Shown in pieces: positions 8,916 to 18,219 of a DNA stretch of 64,000 nucleotides (position 1 is its first letter; each line of letters starts with the position of its first letter). The DNA is from UBA1450 sp964452355 (lineage in GTDB: Bacteria; Patescibacteriota; Microgenomatia; UBA1406; GWC2-37-13), in assembly GCA_964452355.1 (NCBI GenBank), contig CAYVKV010000001.1, positions 157,660-221,659 of the forward strand, written 5' to 3'. Below the pieces are notes generated by a model that saw only the letters and a list, made by a program, of their open reading frames with translations, was not told where the DNA came from and did not search any database. Made by a program: the position numbers and the translations under genes.

Positions 8916-10316
8916 ATGAACAAGAAACAGATTATTCTGGAATTTTCACAGTTTATCTCCATTCCTTCAGTTTCTGCAGATCCAAAACGAGCATCATGCA
9001 TGAAGGAAACTGTTGATTTTTTATCGAAAAAACTTACGTCACTAGGATTTTCTATACAATTTCTGCAAAAGGGAGATGCCCCTCCAACAATCTATGCACG
9101 AAGGCAAGGACAAAAAGACGCAAAGACTATCGGCATATATGGACATTATGACGTGCAACCCAAAGATCCGATACGGGAATGGGACTCTGAGCCATTCAAG
9201 CTCACTCAAAAAAATGGTCGATTCTATGGACGAGGAACCGCGGACAACAAGGGTCATATCATCCAAAATATCGCTGCTATTGAGGAATTGATCTCTACAC
9301 AGAGCCTCAAAAATACAATCATATTTCTCATTGAAGGTGAAGAAGAGACGGGAAGTGAGGATTTTGCATCATATATTGAAACCTTGAAAAAAGAACTGAT
9401 GAAGGTAGATGTTTTCTTTATTACCGATGTTGAGATGTATAGAAAAAATATTCCCATGATTATTTATGCACTGCGAGGGCTTGTGTATTTTGAGGTTTCA
9501 GTCACCGTAGGACTTCATGATATGCACTCAGGAGTGTATGGAAATGCAGTCCCGAATCCGGCACAGATTTTATGTGATCTTTTTGCGCAAATGAAAGACG
9601 TAAGAACTGGAGAAGTACTGATTCCTGGTTTTTATGACGGTATCCGAAAAATTGATGATAAAGAGCGGGAATTACTTATGAAAAATGCGATTTTAGATGA
9701 TGAGTTCCAATCAGATGCCGGGGCATATTCTCTGACTTCCTTGCGAAATGTTCCCTCCTACTTGGCGCCAAAACTATTTCCCTCGCTCGATATTCATGGC
9801 ATTACATCCGGATTTACGGGAGAGGGACCAAAGACCATCATTCCCGCAAAAGCACATGCGAAATTTTCTTGTCGATTGGTGGAAAATCAGGATGTGAAGA
9901 AGGTGGAGAAACTCGTGAAAGAGTTCATTCAGAATTATTTTGAGGCTCAGTACCATTTTTCTTCACGCCGTCACCCTAAAGGGACCCACGACATTGTTCA
10001 GAAAAAGGTACTTTCGCCCCAAATAACCATAAAATCTCTTTCTTATGACAATCCCTTCTATTGTTCCATTGAAGAGCCATTTATTCAAAAAACCGCAAAG
10101 ATATTGTCGGAACATTTTGGGAATGAAACGGTTTTTATGCGAGAAGGTGGATCGATCCCTGCTGCTGAGATCATTCAGCGAGTTCTCAAAAAACCGGTAG
10201 TTCTGACGGGTTTTGTCCTTCCCGATGCCAATCTTCATGCTCCAAACGAAAACTTTGATGAGGAGATGTTTTTTTCGGGGATTGAGGCGATGAAGAAAAT
10301 ATTCTCAAAGATCTAA
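8916..10316 (+). CDS. M20-family metallopeptidase (dipeptidase-like)
   Basis: 466 residues. Metal and catalytic motifs are in order: GHYDVQP (His77, Asp79), GRGTADNKG (Asp110), EGEEETGS (Glu142/143), MHSGVYG at the dimerisation lid and a C-terminal REGGSIPA. M20 dipeptidases use two zinc ions to hydrolyse dipeptides or acylated amino acids in the cytoplasm. TATAAT at 8905-8910 is 5 nt before the ATG, so the message should be leaderless. Residues about 348-367 (FSSRRHPKGTHDIVQKK) are encoded by a dispersed palindromic repeat also present at 33.8 kb. The last 4 bases overlap the end of the convergent gene. Confidence 0.93.
   Translation: MNKKQIILEFSQFISIPSVSADPKRASCMKETVDFLSKKLTSLGFSIQFLQKGDAPPTIYARRQGQKDAKTIGIYGHYDVQPKDPIREWDSEPFKLTQKNGRFYGRGTADNKGHIIQNIAAIEELISTQSLKNTIIFLIEGEEETGSEDFASYIETLKKELMKVDVFFITDVEMYRKNIPMIIYALRGLVYFEVSVTVGLHDMHSGVYGNAVPNPAQILCDLFAQMKDVRTGEVLIPGFYDGIRKIDDKERELLMKNAILDDEFQSDAGAYSLTSLRNVPSYLAPKLFPSLDIHGITSGFTGEGPKTIIPAKAHAKFSCRLVENQDVKKVEKLVKEFIQNYFEAQYHFSSRRHPKGTHDIVQKKVLSPQITIKSLSYDNPFYCSIEEPFIQKTAKILSEHFGNETVFMREGGSIPAAEIIQRVLKKPVVLTGFVLPDANLHAPNENFDEEMFFSGIEAMKKIFSKI
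9957..10017 (+). repeat. Dispersed palindromic repeat, copy A (inside M20 gene)
   Basis: This 61-bp segment matches 33771-33832 with a few substitutions and single-base indels. Bases 9969-9995 are a 27-bp exact match to 33783-33809. The core contains an inverted pair around CCCTAAAGGG flanked by outer GTCG-type and ACGAC arms. It lies in frame in the M20 peptidase and adds about 20 residues. Confidence 0.85.
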
Positions 10317-10924
10317 TAAGTCGGATCAACCGGATCACAGGGTGAGTAGTTTTTGCAGCTAGGAACTGGCGTAGTAGTACCCCGAACTGGGTATTTGGTT
10401 GAGGGGGTGATGAAAAATGGCACCGCTCCTCCATCTGAATTTGACCCGTATGTTGAGATGCGTGCATAAAATACACCCCAAGGTATTGGATTTTTGATCT
10501 GAGAGAAACTAATCTGTGATTGTTGGCTTTGACTTTTTGATGGGTAGGGAATGTATACGTTCAATACCCCATTTGTATTACCCGAAAGTCCAACACCAAG
10601 GGAATTCCCCGTGGATCCTATCCCGATATTTGCAGAGGTGATTTTTGCTGATTGGGTATTCATTCCGATCGGAGTGACACACGTTCCCGCTTGCGTTGCG
10701 CAAAACTGAATACGAAGACTTCTAAAGGGTGCAGTTGAGGATGGAATAAAAGAGAAATTATAAGAGGTGGATATATTTCCTTCTATTTGAGAAGACAGAT
10801 TCAGTTGAGGTGATTTTAATTGACCGGCAAAAACCGTATTTTTTATGCCGAAACCGCAAAATATTGTAAAAAAGAAGATGCTTAATAAAATTATTTCCTG
10901 ACTTTTCGAAATGATATGGTTCAT
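10313..10924 (-). CDS. Secreted protein of unknown function
   Basis: 203 residues. An N-terminal hydrophobic stretch (ILLSIFFFTIFCGFGI, about residues 12-27) looks like a signal peptide with cleavage near the following TVFAG. The mature part is Ser/Asn/Gly rich with a Cys pair (FCATQAGTC) and a C-terminal Cys pair after a Thr/Pro stretch. No known domain recognised; a small beta-rich exported protein is likely. It follows the gene at 10937-11266 by 12 bp and is probably co-transcribed with it. Confidence 0.6.
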   Translation of the reverse strand: MNHIISKSQEIILLSIFFFTIFCGFGIKNTVFAGQLKSPQLNLSSQIEGNISTSYNFSFIPSSTAPFRSLRIQFCATQAGTCVTPIGMNTQSAKITSANIGIGSTGNSLGVGLSGNTNGVLNVYIPYPSKSQSQQSQISFSQIKNPIPWGVFYARISTYGSNSDGGAVPFFITPSTKYPVRGTTTPVPSCKNYSPCDPVDPTY

Positions 10925-10936
10925 AGTGTTAATTAC

Positions 10937-11266
10937 TTAGTAGGTCGCTCCCATAAAGTCAGGACAGTTGACTTCTGCCCAGTCAAGGAATTTTTTATCG
11001 CATTGCTTATCAGGAGCATTGATCCCCGGCATGCAGTTTATCCATTTAGATTGTGGGCATTTAAAAACTGTACTTGGACTTTTATCAAAAGGAGTGCCGG
11101 AAATATTCATCTCCTCAATAATAATTGGTGTCGGAAGTGCAACGGTGGTGGGCGTTGGTTCTTGAGAGGGTGCTGGAGTAATAAACGCATTACCACGAAT
11201 AAAAAGAAAGAGCGCGGAGACGAGTACTAAAAGGATTCCAGCAGCTGCGTACAATATTTTTGACAT
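10937..11266 (-). CDS. Small membrane-anchored Cys-containing protein
   Basis: 109 residues. One N-terminal membrane helix (ILYAAAGILLVLVSALFLFI) anchors a short Pro/Thr linker and a C-terminal region with four Cys residues (FKCP, INCMPG, DKQCDKK, EVNCPD) that could form two disulfides outside the cell. I do not recognise it. It heads a two-gene unit with the secreted protein at 10313-10924. Confidence 0.55.
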   Translation of the reverse strand: MSKILYAAAGILLVLVSALFLFIRGNAFITPAPSQEPTPTTVALPTPIIIEEMNISGTPFDKSPSTVFKCPQSKWINCMPGINAPDKQCDKKFLDWAEVNCPDFMGATY

Positions 11267-11380
11267 TTTTTAATTCAATTAAGAATATCTTATTTTACAA
11301 TAGTTTTTTGTCTTTGGAGATTTTTTTAGGAAGTGAAAAATAAGCGTGAATTGATGTATACTTATGTGCATACTACCTTT

Positions 11381-12688
11381 ATGAGTCATTCATCTTCTCT
11401 CAAATGGAACGGGACAAGTCTCGTGCTTGATGCAGCATGGGGGGACAATGGTAAAGGAAAAATTGTTGACTATCTTTCTCCACAGGCTGACCTTGTCATA
11501 CGCTGGGCAGGCGGACCAAACGCAGGTCATACCGTCCATAATGAGTTTGGAGAATTCAAATTTCACCTCATTCCTTCAGGCATCTTTAATACAAAATGTA
11601 TACTGGCAGATACCGTAGTTGTGGACTTGGATATTTTGACATCAGAGATCGATGAATTGATATCACGTGGCATTCAGGTGAGTAATAAAAATTTACTGAT
11701 ATCTCCTGATATTACCATGATTCTTGATTGGCATAAAAAAAGAGACGCTTTGACTGAGGTTGCGCGGGGTGAAAAGCCAATTGGTACGACGAAGCGTGGT
11801 ATCGGACCAGCATATGCCGATCGCACTGAACGGAGTGGATTACAGATACATCATCTCTTTGAAAAGAACTTTGAAAAACGATTTAAAAAAGAGTTTGTTT
11901 GGCAGACGAAGCTCACAAAACTGATGAGTGGAGGCGCTGAAAAAAACCCATTTGATTATGACGATATGCTCAAGAGATTGTATATGGCACGTGATCGGCT
12001 TGCACCGATGATTCAAGAGGTTCTCCCGGTGATTTGGAAGGCGCATAAGGAGGGGAAGCGAATTCTCGGAGAAGGTGCGCAAGGCGCGCTTCTTGATATT
12101 GATCTTGGAACCGCACCGTATGTCACCTCAAGTCATCCAACTCGGGCAGGATTTAGTGCAGCGACAGGAGTGTATAAAATAAATCATGTATATGCCGCCT
12201 CAAGAGCATATACCGCACGTGTTGGAGGGGGTCCATTTCCCACGGAGCTTAATGATGCAATAGGTGACCATTTGGTTGAGGTTGGACATGAGTATGGAAC
12301 AACGACCGGTCGACGGAGAAGATGTGGATGGTTTGATGCCGTAGCGACCTATTATGGTGCTCATATTGCAGGTGCGACGGAAATTGCGATCACCAAGCTC
12401 GATGTCCTTGATGGGTTGAATGAGATAAAAATTTGTGTCGGATATACTTTTGAAGGGAAGAAGTATGGTATTGGAAAGATTCCAACGATAAAAAATCGAT
12501 TCCTTGAAAGAGTGACCCCCATCTATAAGACTATGAACGGGTGGTCGAGTTCAACAAAAGAAGCGCGATCCTTCAGTGGCTTACCTAAAAATGCTCAAAA
12601 ATATATTCTGATGCTACAAAAACTTCTTGATAAAAAGATCCGATTTGTATCGGTTGGTCCAAAGCGCGAAGAAATGTTTTCGATGTAA
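11381..12688 (+). CDS. purA: Adenylosuccinate synthetase
   Basis: 435 residues from the ATG at 11381; upstream starts would add a non-conserved extension. It joins IMP and aspartate with GTP, the first committed step to AMP. Motifs: AWGDNGKGKIVD (P-loop with catalytic Asp; the usual Glu after WGD is Asn), GGPNAGHT (catalytic His), GTTKRGIGPAYADR and TTGRRRRCGWFD. A TATACT at 11357-11362 is upstream, with a leader of about 12 nt. The end of the gene is 13 bp from convergent gpmI. Confidence 0.95.
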   Translation: MSHSSSLKWNGTSLVLDAAWGDNGKGKIVDYLSPQADLVIRWAGGPNAGHTVHNEFGEFKFHLIPSGIFNTKCILADTVVVDLDILTSEIDELISRGIQVSNKNLLISPDITMILDWHKKRDALTEVARGEKPIGTTKRGIGPAYADRTERSGLQIHHLFEKNFEKRFKKEFVWQTKLTKLMSGGAEKNPFDYDDMLKRLYMARDRLAPMIQEVLPVIWKAHKEGKRILGEGAQGALLDIDLGTAPYVTSSHPTRAGFSAATGVYKINHVYAASRAYTARVGGGPFPTELNDAIGDHLVEVGHEYGTTTGRRRRCGWFDAVATYYGAHIAGATEIAITKLDVLDGLNEIKICVGYTFEGKKYGIGKIPTIKNRFLERVTPIYKTMNGWSSSTKEARSFSGLPKNAQKYILMLQKLLDKKIRFVSVGPKREEMFSM

Positions 12689-12701
12689 TAGATTTTTTTG
12701 C

Positions 12702-14249
12702 CTACGTAAGTATTAAGCTTTCCTCATATTCGACAGGTGCTTCTATTTCCATCAGTTCAAGAATAGTTCTCGCAATATGACTTAATCCATTACTTGTGTT
12801 TTGATCAAGAGAGATGGATCCTGAACCAAGTTCAGGGTGACCATGGCGAGAAGATATGTGTTTTGGGTCATAAATGACAAATGGCACCGGATTCATGGTA
12901 TGTGCAGTCCTTGGTTGACCGGTTTTTTCATCGACCATCTCATCCGCATTCCCATGATCTGCGGTGATGACACAGATAAAGTCATTCTCAGTCAAGAATG
13001 CGCATAAGCGTTTGAGTTCTTGATCGACACATTCCACCGCTTTGACCGAAGACTCAAACACACCAAAATGAGAGACCAAATCTGCATTTGCAAAATTGAT
13101 TACCGCAAAACCAAGTTTTGGATGTTTTTCATATTCATCCGCAACCGATTGTACAATTTCATGGGCGCGCATTTTTGGGGATTTATCATAGGTGACTTTT
13201 GTACTTTCAATAAATGCATGTAATTCATTTTGAAAGGTGATCTCAACACCACCATTAAAAAAATACGTGACGTGGGGGATTTTATCGGTTTCTGCAGATT
13301 TCAGTTGTGTGATTCCTTCCTTACTTATCACCTCGGAAAGGGTATGTGTTACTGATTGTTTGTCAAAGAAAACAGGGTACGGATAATCTTTATCATATTG
13401 TGTCAAGGTAAAAAATGGATTTTCAGGATATTTTTCATGAAGTTTTGAGACGATCTGTTTCATTCGATCTGAACGGTAGTTCCAAAAAAGGACGGGTTCA
13501 TTATTTATGATTCCGTTGTATTGAGAAAGAATTTTAGTTGATTCCTGCAGTTCATCGGTCAGTTTTTCATCATAATTTTTTTCAAATGCTTTGACCAGAT
13601 CGGGGGATTTTTTATCTGTTTTTCCGGTGACCATAAGATCAAGAAGTTTTTGCGTACGATCCCAGTTGTGGTCTCGATCCATGCCATAAAACCGTCCGAC
13701 GACGCCAACAATTTTTCCAAAATGAAGAGAATCGATGAGGTCAATCAGTTGTTGCGCGTACTCTTTTCCTGAGTAAGGTAAGGTATCGCGCCCGTCACTA
13801 ATCACATGAATATAAGGCTCTTTGCAGCCCTGTTCATGCATTATGTTCAAAAGGGCAAACAGATGTTTTTGATGACTGTGGATTCCTCCGGGTGAAAGCA
13901 AACCAAGAAGGTGGGCCGATTCTTTTTGAGCTTTCTGAATAAATGATTGAAAATTTTTATTGCTCTTAATTCCGTGACGTGGATTATCCGGCTCATCAAA
14001 CGCACGATTGACTCGAACGAGATCTTGATACAATACTCGCCCGGCACCAATCGTCAGATGTCCGACTTCGCTTCCCCCGATCTGTCCTTCGGGAAGTCCC
14101 ACCGCAAGTCCGCTTGCTTGAAGGGTGGTATGCGGATAGTTTTTCCAGATATGGTCAAAAAAAGGAGTGTTTGCAACATGAATTGCATTTGTGTTATTTG
14201 GTTTTCCTATCCCAAAGCCATCAAGGATGATGAGTGCGAGTTTGTTCAT
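12702..14249 (-). CDS. gpmI: 2,3-bisphosphoglycerate-independent phosphoglycerate mutase
   Basis: 515 residues, the usual length. It interconverts 3- and 2-phosphoglycerate with two manganese ions and a phosphoserine intermediate. The start LIILDGFGIGK supplies a metal Asp, GGSEVGHLTIGAG holds the nucleophilic Ser, ISDGRDTLP lies in the transferase domain, and TADHGNADEM is the second metal site. It is next in glycolysis to enolase, encoded at 18.2 kb on the same strand. Convergent with purA. Confidence 0.96.
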   Translation of the reverse strand: MNKLALIILDGFGIGKPNNTNAIHVANTPFFDHIWKNYPHTTLQASGLAVGLPEGQIGGSEVGHLTIGAGRVLYQDLVRVNRAFDEPDNPRHGIKSNKNFQSFIQKAQKESAHLLGLLSPGGIHSHQKHLFALLNIMHEQGCKEPYIHVISDGRDTLPYSGKEYAQQLIDLIDSLHFGKIVGVVGRFYGMDRDHNWDRTQKLLDLMVTGKTDKKSPDLVKAFEKNYDEKLTDELQESTKILSQYNGIINNEPVLFWNYRSDRMKQIVSKLHEKYPENPFFTLTQYDKDYPYPVFFDKQSVTHTLSEVISKEGITQLKSAETDKIPHVTYFFNGGVEITFQNELHAFIESTKVTYDKSPKMRAHEIVQSVADEYEKHPKLGFAVINFANADLVSHFGVFESSVKAVECVDQELKRLCAFLTENDFICVITADHGNADEMVDEKTGQPRTAHTMNPVPFVIYDPKHISSRHGHPELGSGSISLDQNTSNGLSHIARTILELMEIEAPVEYEESLILT

Positions 14250-14295
14250 GAAGATATCATAGCAAAGTAAATACAGTTCTACAACGAGTCTTGTA

Positions 14296-15225
14296 TTACA
14301 GATTGTCGACGATCTTTCTGAAAAGAAAGGCTAATTCTTGATGACTGTGAACGGTGATATCGGCATTGTCATATACCCATCTCATGTCTGCCGTTTCTTT
14401 GTCTGGTGAAGCGTTTACGGCGATCACCAGTCCGTGAGGATTTCGCATATAGGGGAGGAGAATATCCGGTTGCATTGCAGCTATTGCCTGTCGGTCATTT
14501 GGACCGTCACAAACATAGACATCAGGAAGTCCAAGGGTATACATGCGATGGGATTTATTTACTTCTTTTGAGCGAATCCGCATCCATGATAGGTCGTTTT
14601 GAGGTTGTGAGTTAACATGACAATCCACTTGAACTGAGGAACTGGTTGACAGCTGCAAAACTGTATCCCTCAGTTTTTCCTCCATGCATGCATGATCTTG
14701 GTAGCGAAACCATAGACTTCCTGAATATCTTCCTTGCCACCTCTGATCACCCCAGCAGAATGTATTTTTTGTACGGGCGACATCCTGCCAAGAATCTTTA
14801 AGTCCATTATTTTGGAGATCATTTCGGAGTGTATGGAAGAACTGAATATATTCTTGAGATGCCAATGGGTGCACAACGCCATCCATCAACCACGCATGGC
14901 CTTCTTCGATGATGTGTGGGCCGGCAAGATTGATCGCCCCCGTTACCAATCGTCTGATCGATGGAATTATACTTTCTCCCCGAGCGGTGATCAGGCGAAG
15001 GTCGAGTTTTTGATCTAAGTCTGGGAGGATTGTTGCAAATGCTGGATCAGTGAGCCGATCAGTCCCCATGCTGCTTCCATCCACAAATACCCCATCAGCA
15101 TCAAGTGCAAGAGTGCCGTGACCCGTTTTTAATCGTTCGACAATTCTTAGAGCGTTAAAACATGTTCTTTTTCGGTCGAAATCGTAAGTCGTATCTGACT
15201 GAAAAGGAAATTCTACGAGTGCCAT
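14296..15225 (-). CDS. HAD-superfamily phosphatase-like protein
   Basis: 309 residues. HAD motif I is LALDADGVFVDG (two Asp, nucleophile first), motif II is RLITARGES, and motif IV is VCDGPNDRQAIAA with metal-binding Asp residues. The long middle section (about residues 95-240) would be a type C2-like cap. Probable sugar-phosphate or small-molecule phosphatase, substrate unknown. It is divergent from the PfkB-type kinase with only 15 bp between start codons, and both -10 boxes overlap there, so the two are likely co-regulated. Kinase plus phosphatase suggests a shared sugar substrate, which is inference. Confidence 0.75.
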   Translation of the reverse strand: MALVEFPFQSDTTYDFDRKRTCFNALRIVERLKTGHGTLALDADGVFVDGSSMGTDRLTDPAFATILPDLDQKLDLRLITARGESIIPSIRRLVTGAINLAGPHIIEEGHAWLMDGVVHPLASQEYIQFFHTLRNDLQNNGLKDSWQDVARTKNTFCWGDQRWQGRYSGSLWFRYQDHACMEEKLRDTVLQLSTSSSVQVDCHVNSQPQNDLSWMRIRSKEVNKSHRMYTLGLPDVYVCDGPNDRQAIAAMQPDILLPYMRNPHGLVIAVNASPDKETADMRWVYDNADITVHSHQELAFLFRKIVDNL

Positions 15226-15240
15226 GAGCTATAATAGCAT
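15226..15240. promoter_or_regulatory. Overlapping bidirectional -10 region
   Basis: TATAAT at 15230-15235 on the plus strand and TATTAT at 15231-15236 on the minus strand occupy nearly the same bases, each 5 nt from its start codon (15241 and 15225). No clear -35 consensus is seen for either. Both mRNAs should be leaderless and transcription in the two directions should be mutually exclusive. Confidence 0.55.
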
Positions 15241-16062
15241 ATGCAAAACCCCATTCCATATGTTGCAATCGGAGATATCGGCATCGATATTTATCCCAAA
15301 ATAGAAAAAAGGTTTCCCGGTGGAATGGCCCTGAATAGTGCTTTTCACGCTCAAAAAGCTGGCTTAGAAGCGAGTGTAGTGAGCGCAATTGGCGATGATG
15401 AGGATGGCGCATTTATCAGGAATTTTTTGCGGGAAAATCATATATCAGATGAAGCGCTGGAAGTGATACCGGGAAAGACAAACAACGTCGAAATCACCCT
15501 TGATGAAAATGCACGACCTCAGTACGGAACATGGAATCTTGGTGTGTTGAAAAACTATCGACTCACCCAAAGACAGAAATTATTTCTCCAAAAACAAGAC
15601 ATTGGGATAGCGGTGTATCTGCCGGAACTTCGCGGGATGTTTGATGATTTTGCGGCTTTGAAGATGCCAAAAATGATCAAGGTAGGAGATTTTACCGATT
15701 TATCCGAGTTTCAGGGAGATCAAAGTGTGTTAAACGAATATATCGACCTGTTTGACATATTTGTATTGAGTATTGACGAAAAGATTGATGAACGAGTTGA
15801 GAGTTTTACTGCATTCCTCCAGAAAAATACAAAGATGGGGATTATGCTCCTTGGTCCAAGAGGAAGCATTTGTATTGACAGAACGGGAAAAATATATTCG
15901 CAATCAGCAGATGTTACTCGGGTCATTGACACAACAGGAGCGGGGGATGCGTATCTTGCCACATTCATCGGAGAGTATATTTACAATAAAAATATAAAAA
16001 GAGCTATGAAAAAAGCCACAAATACCGCAACAAAGGCCATACGACACCTTGGTGCGGTTTAG
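15241..16062 (+). CDS. PfkB-family carbohydrate kinase
   Basis: 273 residues, slightly short for a ribokinase-fold enzyme. The N-terminal GDIGIDIYP and PGGMALNSAFHAQKAG match the PfkB substrate-binding motif, and DTTGAGDAYLATF carries the catalytic Asp and anion hole. Phosphorylates a sugar or sugar derivative with ATP in the cytoplasm. Fructoselysine kinase-like or adenosine/ribose kinase-like are possible; the sequence does not settle it. Start set by the TATAAT 5 nt upstream. Divergent from the HAD phosphatase. Confidence 0.87.
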   Translation: MQNPIPYVAIGDIGIDIYPKIEKRFPGGMALNSAFHAQKAGLEASVVSAIGDDEDGAFIRNFLRENHISDEALEVIPGKTNNVEITLDENARPQYGTWNLGVLKNYRLTQRQKLFLQKQDIGIAVYLPELRGMFDDFAALKMPKMIKVGDFTDLSEFQGDQSVLNEYIDLFDIFVLSIDEKIDERVESFTAFLQKNTKMGIMLLGPRGSICIDRTGKIYSQSADVTRVIDTTGAGDAYLATFIGEYIYNKNIKRAMKKATNTATKAIRHLGAV

Positions 16063-16070
16063 AAGTATGC

Positions 16071-17573
16071 TTATGGTGCTGTCGTTGGTGTTGGCGTTGA
16101 TGTGGGACAGGTGGCAGACGTTGTCACCCAATCCCCTGCATGGGCGTCAGTTCCTTGAGCATCTTCAGCGCGTACTCTGCATGTCAAAGTAGCTCCATCT
16201 GCTGGAGTTATTGCATTGTCACAGGGCATATCAAGATAGCTTGTGGTTGAGGTATTATTGCAATACCAATAGGGTGTCGGCGTCAATGCAGCTGGAGCTG
16301 CAAAAATACCATTACTTGTGCACTGGAGAAAATAATGATCAATCGCGTCAGTACATAGTGGATCATTTGGATTGCTCAAACTCCAGTTCCATGTTCCACA
16401 GACGTTTTGTTGGAGGTAATTTATTTGACAATTTGCCACACTCGAAACGGATGAAAATGTTGAACACGATGAATTGGTATATATCCAATCAGTTGCATTT
16501 TCAGCTCCTCCTACCGCAGATTCTGCTCGAACACGACAAAATATTGCTTGACCAGGTGGTGGAGTTGGGCCAGTATCGCAGGGAAGAGTCAATTGATTAG
16601 AGGTAACTGTTTTATTGCAATACCACGTTGCAGGATCTGACGACGTAAAGCTCGTACTTTGACATTGCACAAAATACTTAGTGAATACATCTGAGCATGT
16701 TTTTTCTTTTGTTGTCATATCGTCCCAGATCCATGAGGTGCAGCTATTTGCCTGAAAAGAGTTGATTGCACACGCGCTTTTAACCGATGAAGAGAGAGGT
16801 GTTGGTGTTGGTGTTTTCGTAGCACCTTGGGTAATGGTGACATTTGCACCCAGGAGACAGCGAACATAATCTTGTGTTGTGCATACTGCTCCAAGTGATT
16901 GGAGTATTGTTGTACAGTTGTTTGAGACGCAGACTGAAGAGGAAGTAGATGGCGTTGGGGTTAGTGTCGCAGATATTGTTGCGGTTGGTGTGGGAGATCC
17001 GGTGCGCGTTGGGGTTAGTGTCGCAGAGATTGAGGCTGAGATGCTTGGTGTTGGGACAATAGTCGCAGAGATTGAGGCTGACGGAGTGATCGATTCTGGT
17101 GGACTAATGATGGGTCCTGTTGGAGCAAGTGTTGGAGATCCTTCAAGGTCTCCCCCTGGAGCTGTTGTAATAGTCCAAAATGACCCACCATTATCGTATA
17201 TTTCATCACCAATTCTTATTTGAAAGAAATAGGTTGTGTTTGGTTCAAGAGAACTCAAATTTACACTATGCGAAGTGGTCTCAATTTCGGAAAAAGCAAA
17301 TTCATTAAACGTACTTGCGTCAGCCGCGGTGCCATATTCAATAACTGCAATCGTTTCTTTTCCTGTTTCCCATGAAACAGTCGCATTTGTTGCATCAAGC
17401 GTTTGAATTGATACATTTTGTGGAGCATCTTCGCTCGCTTGAGTTGAGGTTCCCTGAACCATAAAAAAAATTCCAATAGCAGCAGCAACAAGAACTCCTA
17501 TTCCTGCAATGAATCCAATTGTTTTGATTTGTTGAGAAGATATCTTTTTATTTTGTACGGTTGCTATTTGCAT
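16071..17573 (-). CDS. Secreted fibronectin type III protein with Cys-rich repeats
   Basis: 500 residues. An N-terminal membrane helix (about 17-40) is followed by one FN3 domain (about 50-145; VSWETGKETIAVIEYG and LEPNTTYFFQIR are typical). Then comes a long Pro/Thr/Ser linker and two copies of a Cys-rich module (WYCNKT...LTLPCDTGPTPP and WYCNNT...LDMPCDNAITPA; each followed by a 'CRVRAE' strand). It is probably displayed on the cell surface. The binding target is unknown. It is 6 bp downstream of the cohesin-like gene and likely in one operon with it. Confidence 0.7.
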   Translation of the reverse strand: MQIATVQNKKISSQQIKTIGFIAGIGVLVAAAIGIFFMVQGTSTQASEDAPQNVSIQTLDATNATVSWETGKETIAVIEYGTAADASTFNEFAFSEIETTSHSVNLSSLEPNTTYFFQIRIGDEIYDNGGSFWTITTAPGGDLEGSPTLAPTGPIISPPESITPSASISATIVPTPSISASISATLTPTRTGSPTPTATISATLTPTPSTSSSVCVSNNCTTILQSLGAVCTTQDYVRCLLGANVTITQGATKTPTPTPLSSSVKSACAINSFQANSCTSWIWDDMTTKEKTCSDVFTKYFVQCQSTSFTSSDPATWYCNKTVTSNQLTLPCDTGPTPPPGQAIFCRVRAESAVGGAENATDWIYTNSSCSTFSSVSSVANCQINYLQQNVCGTWNWSLSNPNDPLCTDAIDHYFLQCTSNGIFAAPAALTPTPYWYCNNTSTTSYLDMPCDNAITPADGATLTCRVRAEDAQGTDAHAGDWVTTSATCPTSTPTPTTAP

Positions 17574-17579
17574 AGAAAT

Positions 17580-18176
17580 TTAGGATGTTTTCAAATTTCT
17601 CGAAAGTCGTTTATATCGTAAAAAGAGCACTCCAGTAAACAGCACAAAGAGTACTGCCAAGGCGATATACCATGTTTGATAAGAATTTTGGGTTGATGTT
17701 CCAAGCACATTTCCTGCCTCAACAACGGTTATCGAGGTAGTATGGGTTCTGGTGGTTGTGCAGTTGATGATATTGCTGAGCTCAGAATCGTAGCTTATGA
17801 TTTGCGATGTCTGTTTTTGAAAAGGAACACATTCGAAACGAAGATCAGTTGATCCAGCTTCACGAGCCATAAAACTAATCGATGCAAGTTTTCCATTTGC
17901 GATATTTGCGGCAGATGGCGATTGATTTATGGCATAAAGATACATTTTTCCCGGAGATACTATCTTTGCATCAGTTATTTGAAAAAGATTTCCTCCTTTG
18001 ACATCCGAAAGTCCCTCAGTGATTGGAGTCAATTTTTCTGGATTATATGCAATCCATACATCAGAAGATATCACTGGATCTGATCCTGAGTACATAAGAA
18101 CGTCGATAGTAATCGTTTCTCCTGCTTTAGCAGTGATAGAAATGGGGTCAAAGGAAAATGAAGCACTATTTGCCAT
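17580..18176 (-). CDS. Cohesin-like domain protein with C-terminal membrane anchor
   Basis: 198 residues. Residues about 3-130 form a cohesin-type beta sandwich (ITAKAGETITIDVLMYSGS, then VWIAYNPEKL and KLASISFMAREAG). One C-terminal membrane helix (WYIALAVLFVLFTGVLFL) is followed by a basic tail, so the domain should face outward. No signal peptide precedes the cohesin domain. The start is supported by a TACAAT-type -10 7 nt upstream, within the 43-bp gap after enolase. Either an export signal is missing or a tail-anchored route is used. Confidence 0.65.
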   Translation of the reverse strand: MANSASFSFDPISITAKAGETITIDVLMYSGSDPVISSDVWIAYNPEKLTPITEGLSDVKGGNLFQITDAKIVSPGKMYLYAINQSPSAANIANGKLASISFMAREAGSTDLRFECVPFQKQTSQIISYDSELSNIINCTTTRTHTTSITVVEAGNVLGTSTQNSYQTWYIALAVLFVLFTGVLFLRYKRLSRNLKTS

Positions 18177-18219
18177 GATTCTTATTGTACTCGGTCATAT
18201 GCAATACATGCAAGAGAAA

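Noticed and set aside
11333..11380. Upstream GTG start for purA
   Set aside because: The added residues are not conserved and the likely -10 TATACT falls within them.
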